Assembly: GCA_963765815.1 (NCBI GenBank)
Contig: CAVXXT010000003.1
Coordinates: 434,001-498,000 of the forward strand
Source: DATLNF01 sp963765815
GTDB taxonomy: Bacteria; Actinomycetota; Actinomycetes; BP-191
DNA: 64,000 nt
Direction: 5' to 3'
The stretch's first letter is position 1. Each line of letters begins with the position of its first letter. Below are positions 28,613 to 37,689 of the stretch, piece by piece. Under the pieces are notes generated by a model. That model was not told the origin of the DNA. It did no database searches and worked only from the letters and a program-made list of their open reading frames with translations. The position numbers were made by a program, and so were the translations under genes.

Positions 28613-29037
28613 GCGTGCTCCTTCTGCCGCGCGACGGCGGCCTCTGCGACCTGCGCATTGGTGGTGCCGCCGAGCAGGGTGACCGCGGTCGCGGCCAGCT
28701 CGTACGGGTCGAGCGGGTGCATGACGACGGCGTCGGCCTGCGACCACTTGGCCAGCCAGCGGTCGTCGCGGCGGCCGATCAGGACGATGACGGGCGGGCA
28801 GCCGATGTCGGAGTTCTTCAGCTCGCGGCAGATGCCGAGGCCGCCGGAGGGCCACGCCTCGCCGTCGAGGACCAGCAGGTCGGCCAGCCCGTCCTCGACC
28901 GCGCGGATGACCTGGTCGCCCTCGTCGGCCATCAGGTAGGTCACGTCGTCGATGCCCGCGGCCGGCGAGCGGCCGAGCGCCAGGCGCACCTGGTCGCGGA
29001 CGGTGTCCAGACGCGTGTAGACGAGCACGGTGGTCAT
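28609..29037 (-). CDS. Atypical receiver-domain protein without output domain
   Basis: 142 residues with a CheY-like fold: TVLVYTRLDTVRDQVR, the phospho-acceptor position in LLVLDGEAWPSGG (Asp about 58), and VIVLIGRRDD. The conserved Lys before the last loop is replaced (VVMHPLDPYEL), so canonical phosphorylation is doubtful. There is no DNA-binding domain, only an Ala-rich tail. It is coupled by GTGA to the zinc-ribbon gene, which may be its effector. Similar orphans near trpD are seen in actinobacteria. Confidence 0.72.
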   Translation of the reverse strand: MTTVLVYTRLDTVRDQVRLALGRSPAAGIDDVTYLMADEGDQVIRAVEDGLADLLVLDGEAWPSGGLGICRELKNSDIGCPPVIVLIGRRDDRWLAKWSQADAVVMHPLDPYELAATAVTLLGGTTNAQVAEAAVARQKEHA

Positions 29038-29102
29038 GCGCGCAGGGTATCGCCTCGGCTCGGTGGTCCCCGACTTGTCCGCGCGTCAGCCGCGAGCGAT
29101 AC

Positions 29103-29117
29103 TGAGAACCGTTCTCA
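29103..29117. promoter_or_regulatory. Fur-family operator (7-1-7 palindrome)
   Basis: TGAGAAC-C-GTTCTCA, a perfect 7-1-7 inverted repeat 30 bases before the Fur-family gene. Fur, Zur and PerR boxes have this 7-1-7 plan, so autoregulation and control of the following rubrerythrin operon is likely. Confidence 0.75.
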
Positions 29118-29147
29118 TCAGGTAGGACGGCGCTCGGAGGTGACGGC

Positions 29148-29579
29148 ATGGCGACCCCGGCCCCGGCTGACGGCCGGCTCACCCCGCAGCGGCGCGCCGT
29201 CCTCGACGTGCTCCGGTCGTCGCACGACCACCCGACCGCGCAGGACGTGTTCCACCGGGTGAGCCGCACGACTCCGGGCATCGGCTTCGCGACCGTCTAC
29301 CGCGCGCTCGACATGCTCGTCGCCACCGGCCAGGCGCGTGAGCTGTCGCTCGGCGACGCGGCCGCGCGCTTCGACGCCAACGTCGACGACCACGACCACC
29401 TGGTGTGCGACGGGTGCGGCCGCGCGGTCGACCTCGACCCGGCGCTCACCACTCGTGTCCTCAACCAGGTGTCCACCGACTCCGGCTTCGAGGTCACCGG
29501 CTACGACCTGCAGTTCCGCGGCCGCTGCCCGGACTGCCGCAAGGCCGTCGTACCTTCCCGTCCCGTCCCAGCGAAGTAG
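29148..29579 (+). CDS. Fur-family regulator, probably PerR-like
   Basis: 143 residues with a winged helix (LTPQRRAVLDVLR, ATVYRALDMLV) and a dimerisation domain with metal residues DDHDHLVCDGCG and RCPDC, the two CxxC pairs of the structural zinc site. PerR-type peroxide sensing is favoured over Fur or Zur because rubrerythrin follows directly and because of the 7-1-7 box upstream. The regulatory residues that separate PerR from Fur cannot be judged by eye. Confidence 0.85.
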   Translation: MATPAPADGRLTPQRRAVLDVLRSSHDHPTAQDVFHRVSRTTPGIGFATVYRALDMLVATGQARELSLGDAAARFDANVDDHDHLVCDGCGRAVDLDPALTTRVLNQVSTDSGFEVTGYDLQFRGRCPDCRKAVVPSRPVPAK

Positions 29580-29589
29580 AGGAGTCACC

Positions 29590-30018
29590 ATGCCCAAGCT
29601 CCACGGCAGCCAGACGCACGAGAACCTCAAGGAGGCGTTCGCCGGCGAGAGCCAGGCCAACCGCCGCTACCTCTACTTCGCCCGCAAGGCCGACATCGAG
29701 GGCTACTCCGAGATCGCCGGTCTCTTCCGCGACACCGCGGAGGGCGAGACCGGGCACGCGTTCGGCCACTTCGACTTCCTCGCCGAGGTCGGCGACCCGG
29801 CGACCGGCTGCCCGGTCGGGTCGACCGCCGAGAACCTGCACTCCGCGGTCGAGGGAGAGACCTACGAGTTCACCGAGATGTACCCGGGCTTCGCGCGCAC
29901 GGCTCGCGAGGAGGGCTTCGAGGAGGTCGCCGAGTGGATGGAGACGCTGGCGCGCGCCGAGAAGTCGCACGCGGGTCGCTTCGCCAAGGGCCTCGAGTCC
30001 GTCAAGGCGCAGTCGTAG
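29590..30018 (+). CDS. Rubrerythrin-type diiron peroxidase without rubredoxin domain
   Basis: 142 residues of four-helix ferritin-like fold with the diiron ligand motifs EAFAGESQANRRY, EGETGHAFGHFDFL, TYEFTEMYPGFA and ARAEKSHAGRF. The rubredoxin tail of classical rubrerythrin is missing, so another electron donor is needed. The role is reduction of hydrogen peroxide. It lies ten bases after the Fur-family gene and two bases before DUF3501, forming one operon. Confidence 0.88.
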   Translation: MPKLHGSQTHENLKEAFAGESQANRRYLYFARKADIEGYSEIAGLFRDTAEGETGHAFGHFDFLAEVGDPATGCPVGSTAENLHSAVEGETYEFTEMYPGFARTAREEGFEEVAEWMETLARAEKSHAGRFAKGLESVKAQS

Positions 30019-30020
30019 TC

Positions 30021-30599
30021 GTGCTGACTCACGACGACCTGGTCCTCGACGCGTCGGCGTACGCCGAGGAGCGGCCGGCCCGGCGGGCGAAGGCCATCGC
30101 CTACAAGAAGAACCGGCGCGTCTCCGTCGGCGACCTCGTCACGCTGCTGTTCGAGGACCGCGAGACGCTGCTGTTCCAGACCCAGGAGATGGTCTTCGCC
30201 GAGGGCATCAGCGACCACGCGGCGGTGCAGGCCGAGCTCGACACCTACAACCCGCTGCTGCCGTCGTCGCACGAGCTGTCCGCGACGCTGTTCATCGAGA
30301 TCCCGGACATGGCGACGCTCAAGGCGGAGCTGCCGCGGCTGGTGGGCATCGAGAACTCTGTGTCGCTCACTGTCGGCGACGCCGTCGTGCCGGCCGTCGG
30401 TGAGGGCGGGCGGTCGCGGTCGGACTACACCTCGACCGTGCACTACCTCCGGTTCCGCTTCTCGGACGAGGAGCGCGACGCCTTCCGCGACCCGTCGGTG
30501 CCGGTGGCGCTCACCGTCGACCACGAGAACTACTCGGAGTCGACCCCCGTCGCCGGTGACGCTCGCCTGAGCCTCATCCGCGACCTCGCCCTCACCTGA
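30021..30599 (+). CDS. DUF3501 protein linked to rubrerythrin
   Basis: 192 residues starting LTHDDLVLDASAYAEERPARRA, the conserved start of DUF3501, with RRVSVGDLVTLLFEDRETLLFQTQEM and a closing strand VPVALTVDHENY. The function is unknown; the family is often encoded next to rubrerythrin and heterodisulphide-reductase-like iron-sulphur proteins, suggesting a part in its electron supply. GTG 30021 is two bases after the rubrerythrin stop. Palindromic repeats follow the stop. Confidence 0.8.
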   Translation: MLTHDDLVLDASAYAEERPARRAKAIAYKKNRRVSVGDLVTLLFEDRETLLFQTQEMVFAEGISDHAAVQAELDTYNPLLPSSHELSATLFIEIPDMATLKAELPRLVGIENSVSLTVGDAVVPAVGEGGRSRSDYTSTVHYLRFRFSDEERDAFRDPSVPVALTVDHENYSESTPVAGDARLSLIRDLALT

Positions 30600-30621
30600 G
30601 CGCGGGTCCACTCCGCGCATC

Positions 30622-30694
30622 CAGCACCAAGAGCTGCCACTTGCGCTGACCGCTCGTGCTCAGCCGCCCTCGGAGAGGCGCGCTCTTGGTGCTG
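30622..30694. repeat. Palindromic repeat, family C copy 1
   Basis: Perfect 13-base arms (CAGCACCAAGAGC, 30622-30634, and its complement 30682-30694). It is the first of two tandem related elements between convergent genes. Confidence 0.82.
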
Positions 30695-30717
30695 AGTGCG
30701 CGGGCAGGGGAGCTATC

Positions 30718-30789
30718 AGCACCAAGAGCCGCCGTCGTCGCTGCCCGCCGGTGCTCATCCGACCCGCGACGGGGCGGCCTCTTGGTGCT
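30718..30789. repeat. Palindromic repeat, family C copy 2
   Basis: Arms AGCACCAAGAGCCGCC (30718-30733) and its near-perfect complement (30773-30789, one extra base). The centre also resembles copy 1 around GTGCTCA. Together the two fill the gap between the DUF3501 stop and the minus-strand frame at 30819. Confidence 0.82.
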
Positions 30790-30818
30790 CGTAGCGCCTG
30801 CGGGGGACGTCCAGCGAC

Positions 30819-31065
30819 TCAGAACCTGTCGCGCAGCCAGCGCAACGTCTCGCCCATGGTCGCGCGGACAACCTCGCGACGGGTTGAGCCCGCGCCGGGC
30901 CTGCCGGCCCGCGTCCACCACAACGGCCACGGTGGCGACCAACCAGGCAACGAAAGCCGCGAGGGCAACCTCCCCCGGAACGTCCGTGATCGCGGCCAGC
31001 GAGAAGGTGGCGGCGCCCAGGAGTCCCAACACGAGCAACGCGAGAACGACGACTCGACGCGCTAG
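30819..31065 (-). CDS. Two-helix membrane module, probably the carboxy end of the MscS gene
   Basis: A minus-strand frame with two membrane helices (VVVLALLVLGLLGAATFSLAA and ALAAFVAWLVATVAVVVDA) and an ending VRATMGETLRWLRDRF. One extra C near 30884 breaks it. No ATG or GTG start fits upstream of the first helix, and the frame is open back into the end of the MscS gene. A one-base loss in a C run near 31110 would join it to MscS in frame; the summed length (30819-31922) is then a multiple of three. I therefore suspect one gene. Confidence 0.45.
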
Positions 31066-31922
31066 CGGGGTCGGCGCGTGGGGGAAGTCGGCGTACGACG
31101 GCGGGGTGGGGGCTCGTCCTCGAGGGCGGCCATCGCCTCGCGCAGGATCACCCGGCGGACGTGGTTGCGGCCCTCTACCGTCACGCGCGCGGTGATCGAG
31201 ACGAACGGCTCCTGGCTGCCGTCGGCGCGCGTCGTCACGTCGACGCCGAGCACCTGCGGGTCGGCGAGCAGCGCGCCGTCGACCTCGCCGCCCTCGACCA
31301 GCGCGGCCATCGCCTGGGTGATCCGCTCGGCCGCGTCGCGAGCAGTGACGCCGGCCGGGAGCGGGACCTTCACGGTCGCCACTGAGTAGCCGCGGGAGAA
31401 GTTGGAGACGACCTCGAGGTCGCCGTTGCGCACGTGGTGCAGCACGCCGTCGTCGCCGCGGATGCGCGTCAGCCGCAGCGAGACCGACTCGACGATCCCG
31501 TCGACTCCCCCGGCGCTGACCGAGTCGCCGACGCTGTACTGGTCCTCGACCAGGACGAAGAAGCCGCTGATGACGTCGCGGACCAGCTGCTGCGCGCCGA
31601 AGCCGACGGCGAGGCCGACCACCCCGGCGCCGGCGAGCAGCGGGCCGATCTGCACGCCGACCTGCGCCAGCACGGTGACGGTGGCGATGCTCCACACCAC
31701 GACGCTGATGGTGCTGACGACCAGCCCGCTCAGCGTGCGCGTCCGCAGCTCGAAGCGCTCGTCCAGCCGGCTCGAGTCGGTGACGCGGCGCAGCGCCCGC
31801 GGGATCGCCCGGCGGGAGATCGAGACGACGAGCGCGGCCAGCAGGACGACGAAGACGCATCGGCCCGCGTTGAGGATCACGCCGCGGGCGGTGTCACCGA
31901 GCGCGAGAGAGGTCGAGGTCAC
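31062..31922 (-). CDS. mscS: MscS-family mechanosensitive channel
   Basis: 286 residues as read: an amino helix, then VVWSIATVTVLAQVGVQIGPLL and the pore helix GAGVVGLAVGFGAQQLVRDVISGFFVLVEDQYSVGD, the hallmark of MscS, followed by the beta domain (VESVSLRLTRIRGDDGVLHHVRNGDLEVVSNFS) and the cytoplasmic alpha-beta domain. It opens under membrane tension and protects against hypo-osmotic shock. GTG start at 31922. The visible end RRRTPTSPTRRPR may be an artefact of a frame error (see the frame at 30819). Confidence 0.88.
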   Translation of the reverse strand: MTSTSLALGDTARGVILNAGRCVFVVLLAALVVSISRRAIPRALRRVTDSSRLDERFELRTRTLSGLVVSTISVVVWSIATVTVLAQVGVQIGPLLAGAGVVGLAVGFGAQQLVRDVISGFFVLVEDQYSVGDSVSAGGVDGIVESVSLRLTRIRGDDGVLHHVRNGDLEVVSNFSRGYSVATVKVPLPAGVTARDAAERITQAMAALVEGGEVDGALLADPQVLGVDVTTRADGSQEPFVSITARVTVEGRNHVRRVILREAMAALEDEPPPRRRTPTSPTRRPR

Positions 31923-31939
31923 CCGGGAAGGCTAGTGGC

Positions 31940-32116
31940 CTAGTTGGGCTTGGCGGTGGGGCCGCGCCACGGGATGCCGACCGTGTGGGTCCAGCAGTTG
32001 GGGCCCGGGTTGTACGACGAGAGCCGCTCCTGGCAGATCGGGCAGCTGCGCTTGCCGTCGTTGGCCTTCGGGACGGGCTTGAGCGTCGCGCCGGTGGGGC
32101 GGGTGCCCGAGGCCAT
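31940..32116 (-). CDS. 58-residue zinc-binding protein
   Basis: A small gene starting at ATG 32116 with a strong GGAGGAA ribosome site about four bases upstream. The product holds CPICQERL, a second cysteine in GPNCWTHT and a histidine, a possible CxxC..CxxxH zinc site. The end is WRGPTAKPN. It lies 18 bases before the MscS start on the same strand. I recognise no family, but start, ribosome site and metal motif make it convincing. Confidence 0.7.
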   Translation of the reverse strand: MASGTRPTGATLKPVPKANDGKRSCPICQERLSSYNPGPNCWTHTVGIPWRGPTAKPN

Positions 32117-32232
32117 GCTTCCTCCCGAAAGGCTGGCCGCGGACGGCCGATCTGGACGGTTCAGCGGTGGGCAGTCTAGGTCCCAAGATCACCACCGGTC
32201 AACGAAACCCCAGGTCAGAGCCCTGTCAGGGG

Positions 32233-33275
<1,043 letters not shown>

Positions 33276-33279
<4 letters not shown>

Positions 33280-35167
33280 TGCGCGCTCCGCATCTGCTCG
33301 ATCTTGTCGGCGATCTCGGCGGCCGTGAACGGCCGGCCCTGCACCTTGTTCAGCCCCTGCGCGTCGACGAGGAACTCCGAGCGGAGGACCTTCACCAGCT
33401 GGCCCAGGTTCATCTCCGGCACCAGCACCTTCGGGTAGCGGCGTACGACGTCGCCGGTGTTGGCCGGGAACGGGTTGAGGTGCGTGAAGTGCGCCTGCGC
33501 CACCTTCGCACCGCCCTGCCGGGCCCGGCGTACGGCGGCCCTGATCGGACCCCAGCTCGAGCCCCAGCCGAGCACGAGCAGGTCCGCGTCGCCGTCCGGG
33601 TCGTCGACCTCGAGCGGCGGGATGTCCTTGGCGATGCCCGCGACCTTCGCCGCGCGCAGCTCGGACATCCGCTGGTGGTTGGCCGGGTCGTAGCTGATGT
33701 TGCCCGAGCCGTCGCTCTTCTCGATGCCGCCGATGCGGTGCATCAGGTCCGGCGTGCCGGGGATCGCCCACGGCCGCGCGAGCGTCTCCGGGTCGCGCAG
33801 GAACGGCCAGAACTCCGGCGTCCCGTCGGCCTTCTCGTGGTTGAACCCGGAGGCGAAGTCCACGTGCAGGTCGGGCAGGTCGTCGACCTCGGGCAGTCGC
33901 CAGGGCTCGGTGCCGTTGGCGAGGTAGCCGTCGGTGAGCAGGAAGACCGGCGTGCGGTACTTCGTCGCGATACGTGCGGCCTCGATCGCCGCGGTGAAGC
34001 AGTGCGCCGGCGAGTACGCCGCGACGATCGGCACCGGCGACTCGCCGTGCCGGCCGTAGAGCGCCTGCAGCAGGTCGCTCTGCTCGGTCTTGGTCGGCAG
34101 CCCGGTCGACGGGCCGCCGCGCTGGATGTTGATGATGATCAGCGGCAGCTCGACCGAGACCGCGAGCGAGATCGTCTCGCTCTTCAGCGCGATGCCCGGG
34201 CCGCTGGTCGTCGTGACGCCGAGCGACCCGCCGAAGGACGCGCCCAGTGCCGCGCCGATCGCCGCGATCTCGTCCTCGGCCTGCAACGGTGCGCACGCCG
34301 AAGTTCTTGTGCTTGCTGAGCTCATGGAGGATGTCGGACGCCGGCGTGATCGGGTAGCTGCCGAGGAAGAGCGGCAGCCCGCTGCGGGTCGACGCCGCGA
34401 TCAGCCCGTACGCCGTCGCCGTGTTGCCGCTGATGTTGCGGTAGGTGCCGGGAGCCGCGGCCTGCGGGCGGACGACGTACGACGACGCGAACAGCTCGGC
34501 CGTCTCGCCGAAGTTCCAGCCGGCCTTGAGCGCGCTTGAGGTTGGCCTCGAGGATCGCCGGCTTGCTCTTGCGAACTTGGTGGTCAGCCACTCCTCGGTG
34601 CCGTCGATCGGCCGGCCGTACATCCAGCGACATCAGGCCGAGCGCGAACATGTTCTTCGTCCGCTCGGCGTCCTTCTTGCTGAGTCGATGCCGGCGACCG
34701 CGCCCATCGTCATCGACGTGATGCTGCAGCCTGGTAGAGCGTGTAGGCCGTCGAGGCTGCCGTCGTCGAGCGGGTTGGTGGCGTAGCCGACCTTCTCCAG
34801 GTTGCGCTCGGTGAACGCGTCCTCGTTGACGATCAGCGTGCCGCCGGGCGGCAGGTCGGAGATGTTGCTCTTCAGCGCGGCCGGGTTCATCGCGACCAGC
34901 ACGTCGGGCGCGTCGCCCGGCGTCATGATGTCGTGGTCGGAGAAGTGGATCTGGAAGCCCGCTGACGCCGGCGATCGTGCCGGCTGGGGCGCGGATCTCG
35001 GCCGGGAAGTCAGGCAGCGTCGCGAGGTCGTTGCCGAACGCCGCGGTCGCGTCGGTGAACCGGTCCCCGGTCAGCTGCATGCCGTCTCCGGAGTCGCCGG
35101 CGAAGCGGATGACGACCCGGTCGAGCTCGTTGACCGTCTTGTGCCCCGCAGTCGTCGTCACGATCAC
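33276..35167 (-). CDS. korA: 2-oxoacid:ferredoxin oxidoreductase alpha (gamma-alpha fused) subunit, frame interrupted
   Basis: About 628 residues after repair. The gamma domain is at the start (VVIRFAGDSGDGMQLTGDRF, DFPAEIRAPAGTIAGVSG), followed by the alpha domain (GSYPITPASDILHEL, TTSGPGIALKSETISLAV, DLLQALYGRHGES). Breaks occur near 34969, 34725, 34680, 34545 and 34285. This is the densest damage outside lpd, while neighbours are clean. GTG start 35167, divergent from the cysteine desulfurase. It pairs with korB through the GTGA overlap. Confidence 0.85.
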
Positions 35168-35222
35168 ATTCTGTCACCCGCCGAGCCGCCCGCAGAGGGT
35201 CTTTGGTCCCTACGATCGACGC

Positions 35223-36400
35223 GTGTCCTCCCACGGCAGCGGCTCCCTCGACGGCGTCTACCTCGACCACGCCTCCGGCACGCCGCTGCACCCCGCGGCC
35301 CGCGAGGTGCTGCTCGCGGCGTACGACGAGGGCTGGGCCGACCCGTCGCGCCTGCACTCGCCCGGACGTCGCGCCCGCGGGCTGCTCGACGCCGCCCGCG
35401 AGCAGGTCGCCGGCCTTCTCGGCGCCCGCCCGGACGAGGTCTCCTTCACCGCCAGCGGTACGACGGCCGTGCACGCCGGCCTGCAGGGGCTGCTGGCCGC
35501 GCGGGCCCGCGTCGGGCGGCATCTCGTGACGAGCGCGGTCGAGCACTCCTCGGTCCTCGCGCGTCGCCGCGGCGCTGGAGGCGAGCGGTGGCGGCGCCTC
35601 GCTGGTCGAGGTGTCCGAGACCGGTGTGGTCGGCGTCGAGTGCCTGGTCGAGTCGCTCGCCGAGGTCACCGCCGCGGTGTCGCTGCAGCACGCCAACCAC
35701 GAGGTCGGCAGCCTCCAGCCGGTCGCGCAGGTCGCGGAGATCTGCCGCGCGGCCGGCGTACCGCTGCATGTCGACGCGGCGCCGTCGGTGGGCCGGGTGC
35801 CGGTCGACGTCGATCAGCTCGGCGCGTCGGTGCTCAGCGCGTCGGCGCGCAAGTGGGGCGGGCCGCCCGGCGTCGGCGTGCTGGTCGTCCGCAAGGGCAC
35901 CCGCTGGCGGTCGACCGCGCCGGAGGACGAGCGCGAGTCCGGCCGATCACCCGGCTTCGTCAACCTGCCGGCGATCGCGGCCGCCGCAGCGGCCCTCGAC
36001 GCGGTGTGCCGCGAACGCGAGGGTGAGGCGGCCCGGCTCGCGCCCATGGTCGACCGGATCCGGGGCGCGATCCCGATGCTCGTCACCGACGTCGAGGTGG
36101 TCGGTGAGCCGTCGCATCGGTTGCCGCACCTCGTGACGTTCTCCGTCCTGTACGTCGACGGCGAGGCGCTGGTGACCGAGCTGGACACGCCGAGGCATCG
36201 CGGTGTCGAGCGGCTCGGCCTGCGCGTCGACGGCGCTGCAGCCGAGCCACGTGCTGGCGGCGATGGGCGTGCTGACCGAGGGCAACATGCGCGTCTCACT
36301 CGGCCGCGACACCACTGACGCCGACGTCGACGCGCTGCTCGCCGCCGTACCCGAGGTCGTCGGCCGCCTGCGCGAGGCGAGCGGGGTGACCGGCCGATGA
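35223..36400 (+). CDS. NifS/IscS-like cysteine desulfurase, frame interrupted twice
   Basis: PLP enzyme that takes sulphur from cysteine as a persulphide. YLDHASGTPLHPAA at the start, the PLP lysine in SASARKWGGPPGVGVL, and the active loop SSGSACASTALQPSHVL with the catalytic cysteine. Extra bases near 35564 and 36190 split the frame; net length is two over a multiple of three. Corrected length is about 391 residues. GTG start 35223. It is coupled by ATGA to a TusA-like carrier, so sulphur is likely passed on for tRNA thiolation or cofactors rather than general Fe-S assembly. Confidence 0.87.
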
Positions 36401-36652
36401 GTCCACCGACCGACAGCAACCCGGAGCCGGCGCTGTCGCTCGACACCCTCGGCAAGCACTGCCCGGTCCCGGTGATCGAGCTGGCCAAGCACATCGAGGA
36501 TGTCGCCGTCGGCGAGGTCGTCGAGGTGCGGAGCGACGACCCCGCCTCGCGTCGTCGACATGCCGGTCTGGTGCCGGATGAAGGGCCACACCTACGTCGG
36601 CGCGTTCCCCGCCGACGACGGAAAACGACTGCACGTCCGCCGCGACCACTAG
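36397..36652 (+). CDS. TusA/SirA-like sulphur carrier, frame interrupted once
   Basis: A TusA-fold protein of about 84 residues. GKHCPVPVIELAK carries the CPxP motif with the persulphide cysteine; the carboxy part MPVWCRMKGHTYVGAF matches the second strand pair. One extra C near 36548 (after TCG) breaks the frame. It starts at an ATG overlapping the desulfurase stop, a natural donor-acceptor pair. It is followed by the second copy of a palindromic repeat. Confidence 0.85.
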
Positions 36653-36656
36653 ACCT

Positions 36657-36735
36657 CCTCGACTTCACCCACTGCCACGTCGAAATTCGGCCCGGATCGA
36701 CCGAAAATCCGACGTCGGAGTGGGTGAAGTCGGGC
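36657..36735. repeat. Palindromic repeat, family B copy 2
   Basis: Outer arms CGACTTCACCCACT (36660-36673) and their complement (36719-36732) are perfect. The 79-base element matches the copy at 25620 along its whole length, with the same inner CACGTCGA / CGACGTC pair. Unlike copy 1 it lies between codirectional genes and abuts the next gene's ribosome site. Confidence 0.85.
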
Positions 36736-36746
36736 AGGGTGAGCGG

Positions 36747-37403
36747 ATGACGACGTACTGGCCGATCTTCGGACTGACCCTCACGACGCCGCGCCTGGTG
36801 CTGCGGCCGCCGACCGACGACGACTTCCCCGGACTTCTCGCCGCGATCGACGCCGGCATCCACGACCCGTCGGTGATGCCGTTCCTGCTGGCGTGGACGG
36901 ACAAGCCGCGCGAGGAGCGCGAGCGCGACTCGGTGCAGTGGTGGTGGCGCCAGCGCGCGGAGTGGAAGCCCGACGACTGGTCGCTGCCGCTCGGGGTCTT
37001 CCTCGACGGCCGCGCCGTCGGCATGCAGGACATGGCCGCGCGCCAGTACGCCGTCCTGCGCGTGGTCGACACCGGCTCGTGGCTCACCCAGGACGTGCAG
37101 GGCCAGGGGCTCGGCAAGGAGATGCGCGCGGCGGCGCTGCACCTCGCCTTCGAGTGCCTCGGTGCGGAGGTCGCCGAGTCGGGTGCCTTCACCGACAACG
37201 CGAGCTCGCTGGGCGTCTCGCGCGCGCTCGGCTACGTCGACAACGGGACGCACCGGCACGCGCCACGCGGCACCGCGGTGACGACGCAGTACCTGAAGCT
37301 GACCCGCGAGGCCTGGCTCGAGCGCCGCGACTCGATGCCGCCGGTCGAGGTCAGCGGCCTGGAGCCCTGCCTGCCGATGTTCGGCCTTCCGGCAATCAGC
37401 TGA
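36747..37403 (+). CDS. GNAT-family N-acetyltransferase (RimJ/RimL-like)
   Basis: 218 residues: FGLTLTTPRLVLRPPTDDDFPGLL at the start, the acetyl-CoA region VQGQGLGKEMRAAALHLAF and NASSLGVSRALGY. This pattern is that of the RimJ/RimL acetyltransferase_3 group. The ATG at 36747 is preferred to a GTG at 36720 that lies in the repeat arm. Substrate unknown. It precedes vapB by 19 bases, but vapBC has its own promoter. Confidence 0.85.
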   Translation: MTTYWPIFGLTLTTPRLVLRPPTDDDFPGLLAAIDAGIHDPSVMPFLLAWTDKPREERERDSVQWWWRQRAEWKPDDWSLPLGVFLDGRAVGMQDMAARQYAVLRVVDTGSWLTQDVQGQGLGKEMRAAALHLAFECLGAEVAESGAFTDNASSLGVSRALGYVDNGTHRHAPRGTAVTTQYLKLTREAWLERRDSMPPVEVSGLEPCLPMFGLPAIS

Positions 37404-37405
37404 TT

Positions 37406-37422
37406 GTGCTATCGTGTAGCAC
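37406..37422 (+). promoter_or_regulatory. vapBC operator with leaderless promoter
   Basis: GTGCTA-TCGTG-TAGCAC, a perfect 6-5-6 inverted repeat ending one base before the vapB ATG. TATCGT (37410-37415) fits a -10 box TANNNT seven bases before the ATG, and no ribosome site is present, so the transcript is probably leaderless and repressed by VapB(C) at the palindrome. Confidence 0.65.
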
Positions 37423-37689
37423 ATGGAACGCATCGGCGTGCGTGAGCTTCGGCAGTCCGCCAGTCGCTACCTCGACCGGGTGAAGGTCGGCGAGACGATC
37501 GAGGTCACCGAGCACGGTCGGCTCATCGCCCTGCTGGTGCCGCCCGGTCCCGGCCTGGATTGGGAGAGGATGATCGCCTCGGGCGCGGTCCTTCCGGGGC
37601 GCGGCGACGTCCTCTCCGTCGAGCCGATCCGTCGGTCCGGCCATGACGCGACTGCCGCGCTCGCCGAGCTGCGCGCCTCCGACCGGTGA
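37423..37689 (+). CDS. vapB: VapB-like antitoxin (Phd/YefM type)
   Basis: 88 residues: RIGVRELRQSASRYLDRVKVGETIEVTEHGRLIALLVP is the Phd/YefM DNA-binding fold, followed by an extended toxin-wrapping tail. It neutralises the PIN toxin and represses its own promoter at the palindrome overlapping the start. The stop overlaps the toxin start by four bases. Confidence 0.88.
   Translation: MERIGVRELRQSASRYLDRVKVGETIEVTEHGRLIALLVPPGPGLDWERMIASGAVLPGRGDVLSVEPIRRSGHDATAALAELRASDR

Noticed and set aside
31932..32195. An 87-codon minus-strand frame over the small zinc-protein gene
   Set aside because: It has no ribosome site and repeats-like Arg/Pro composition; the overlapping frame at 31940-32116 has a ribosome site and a metal motif.
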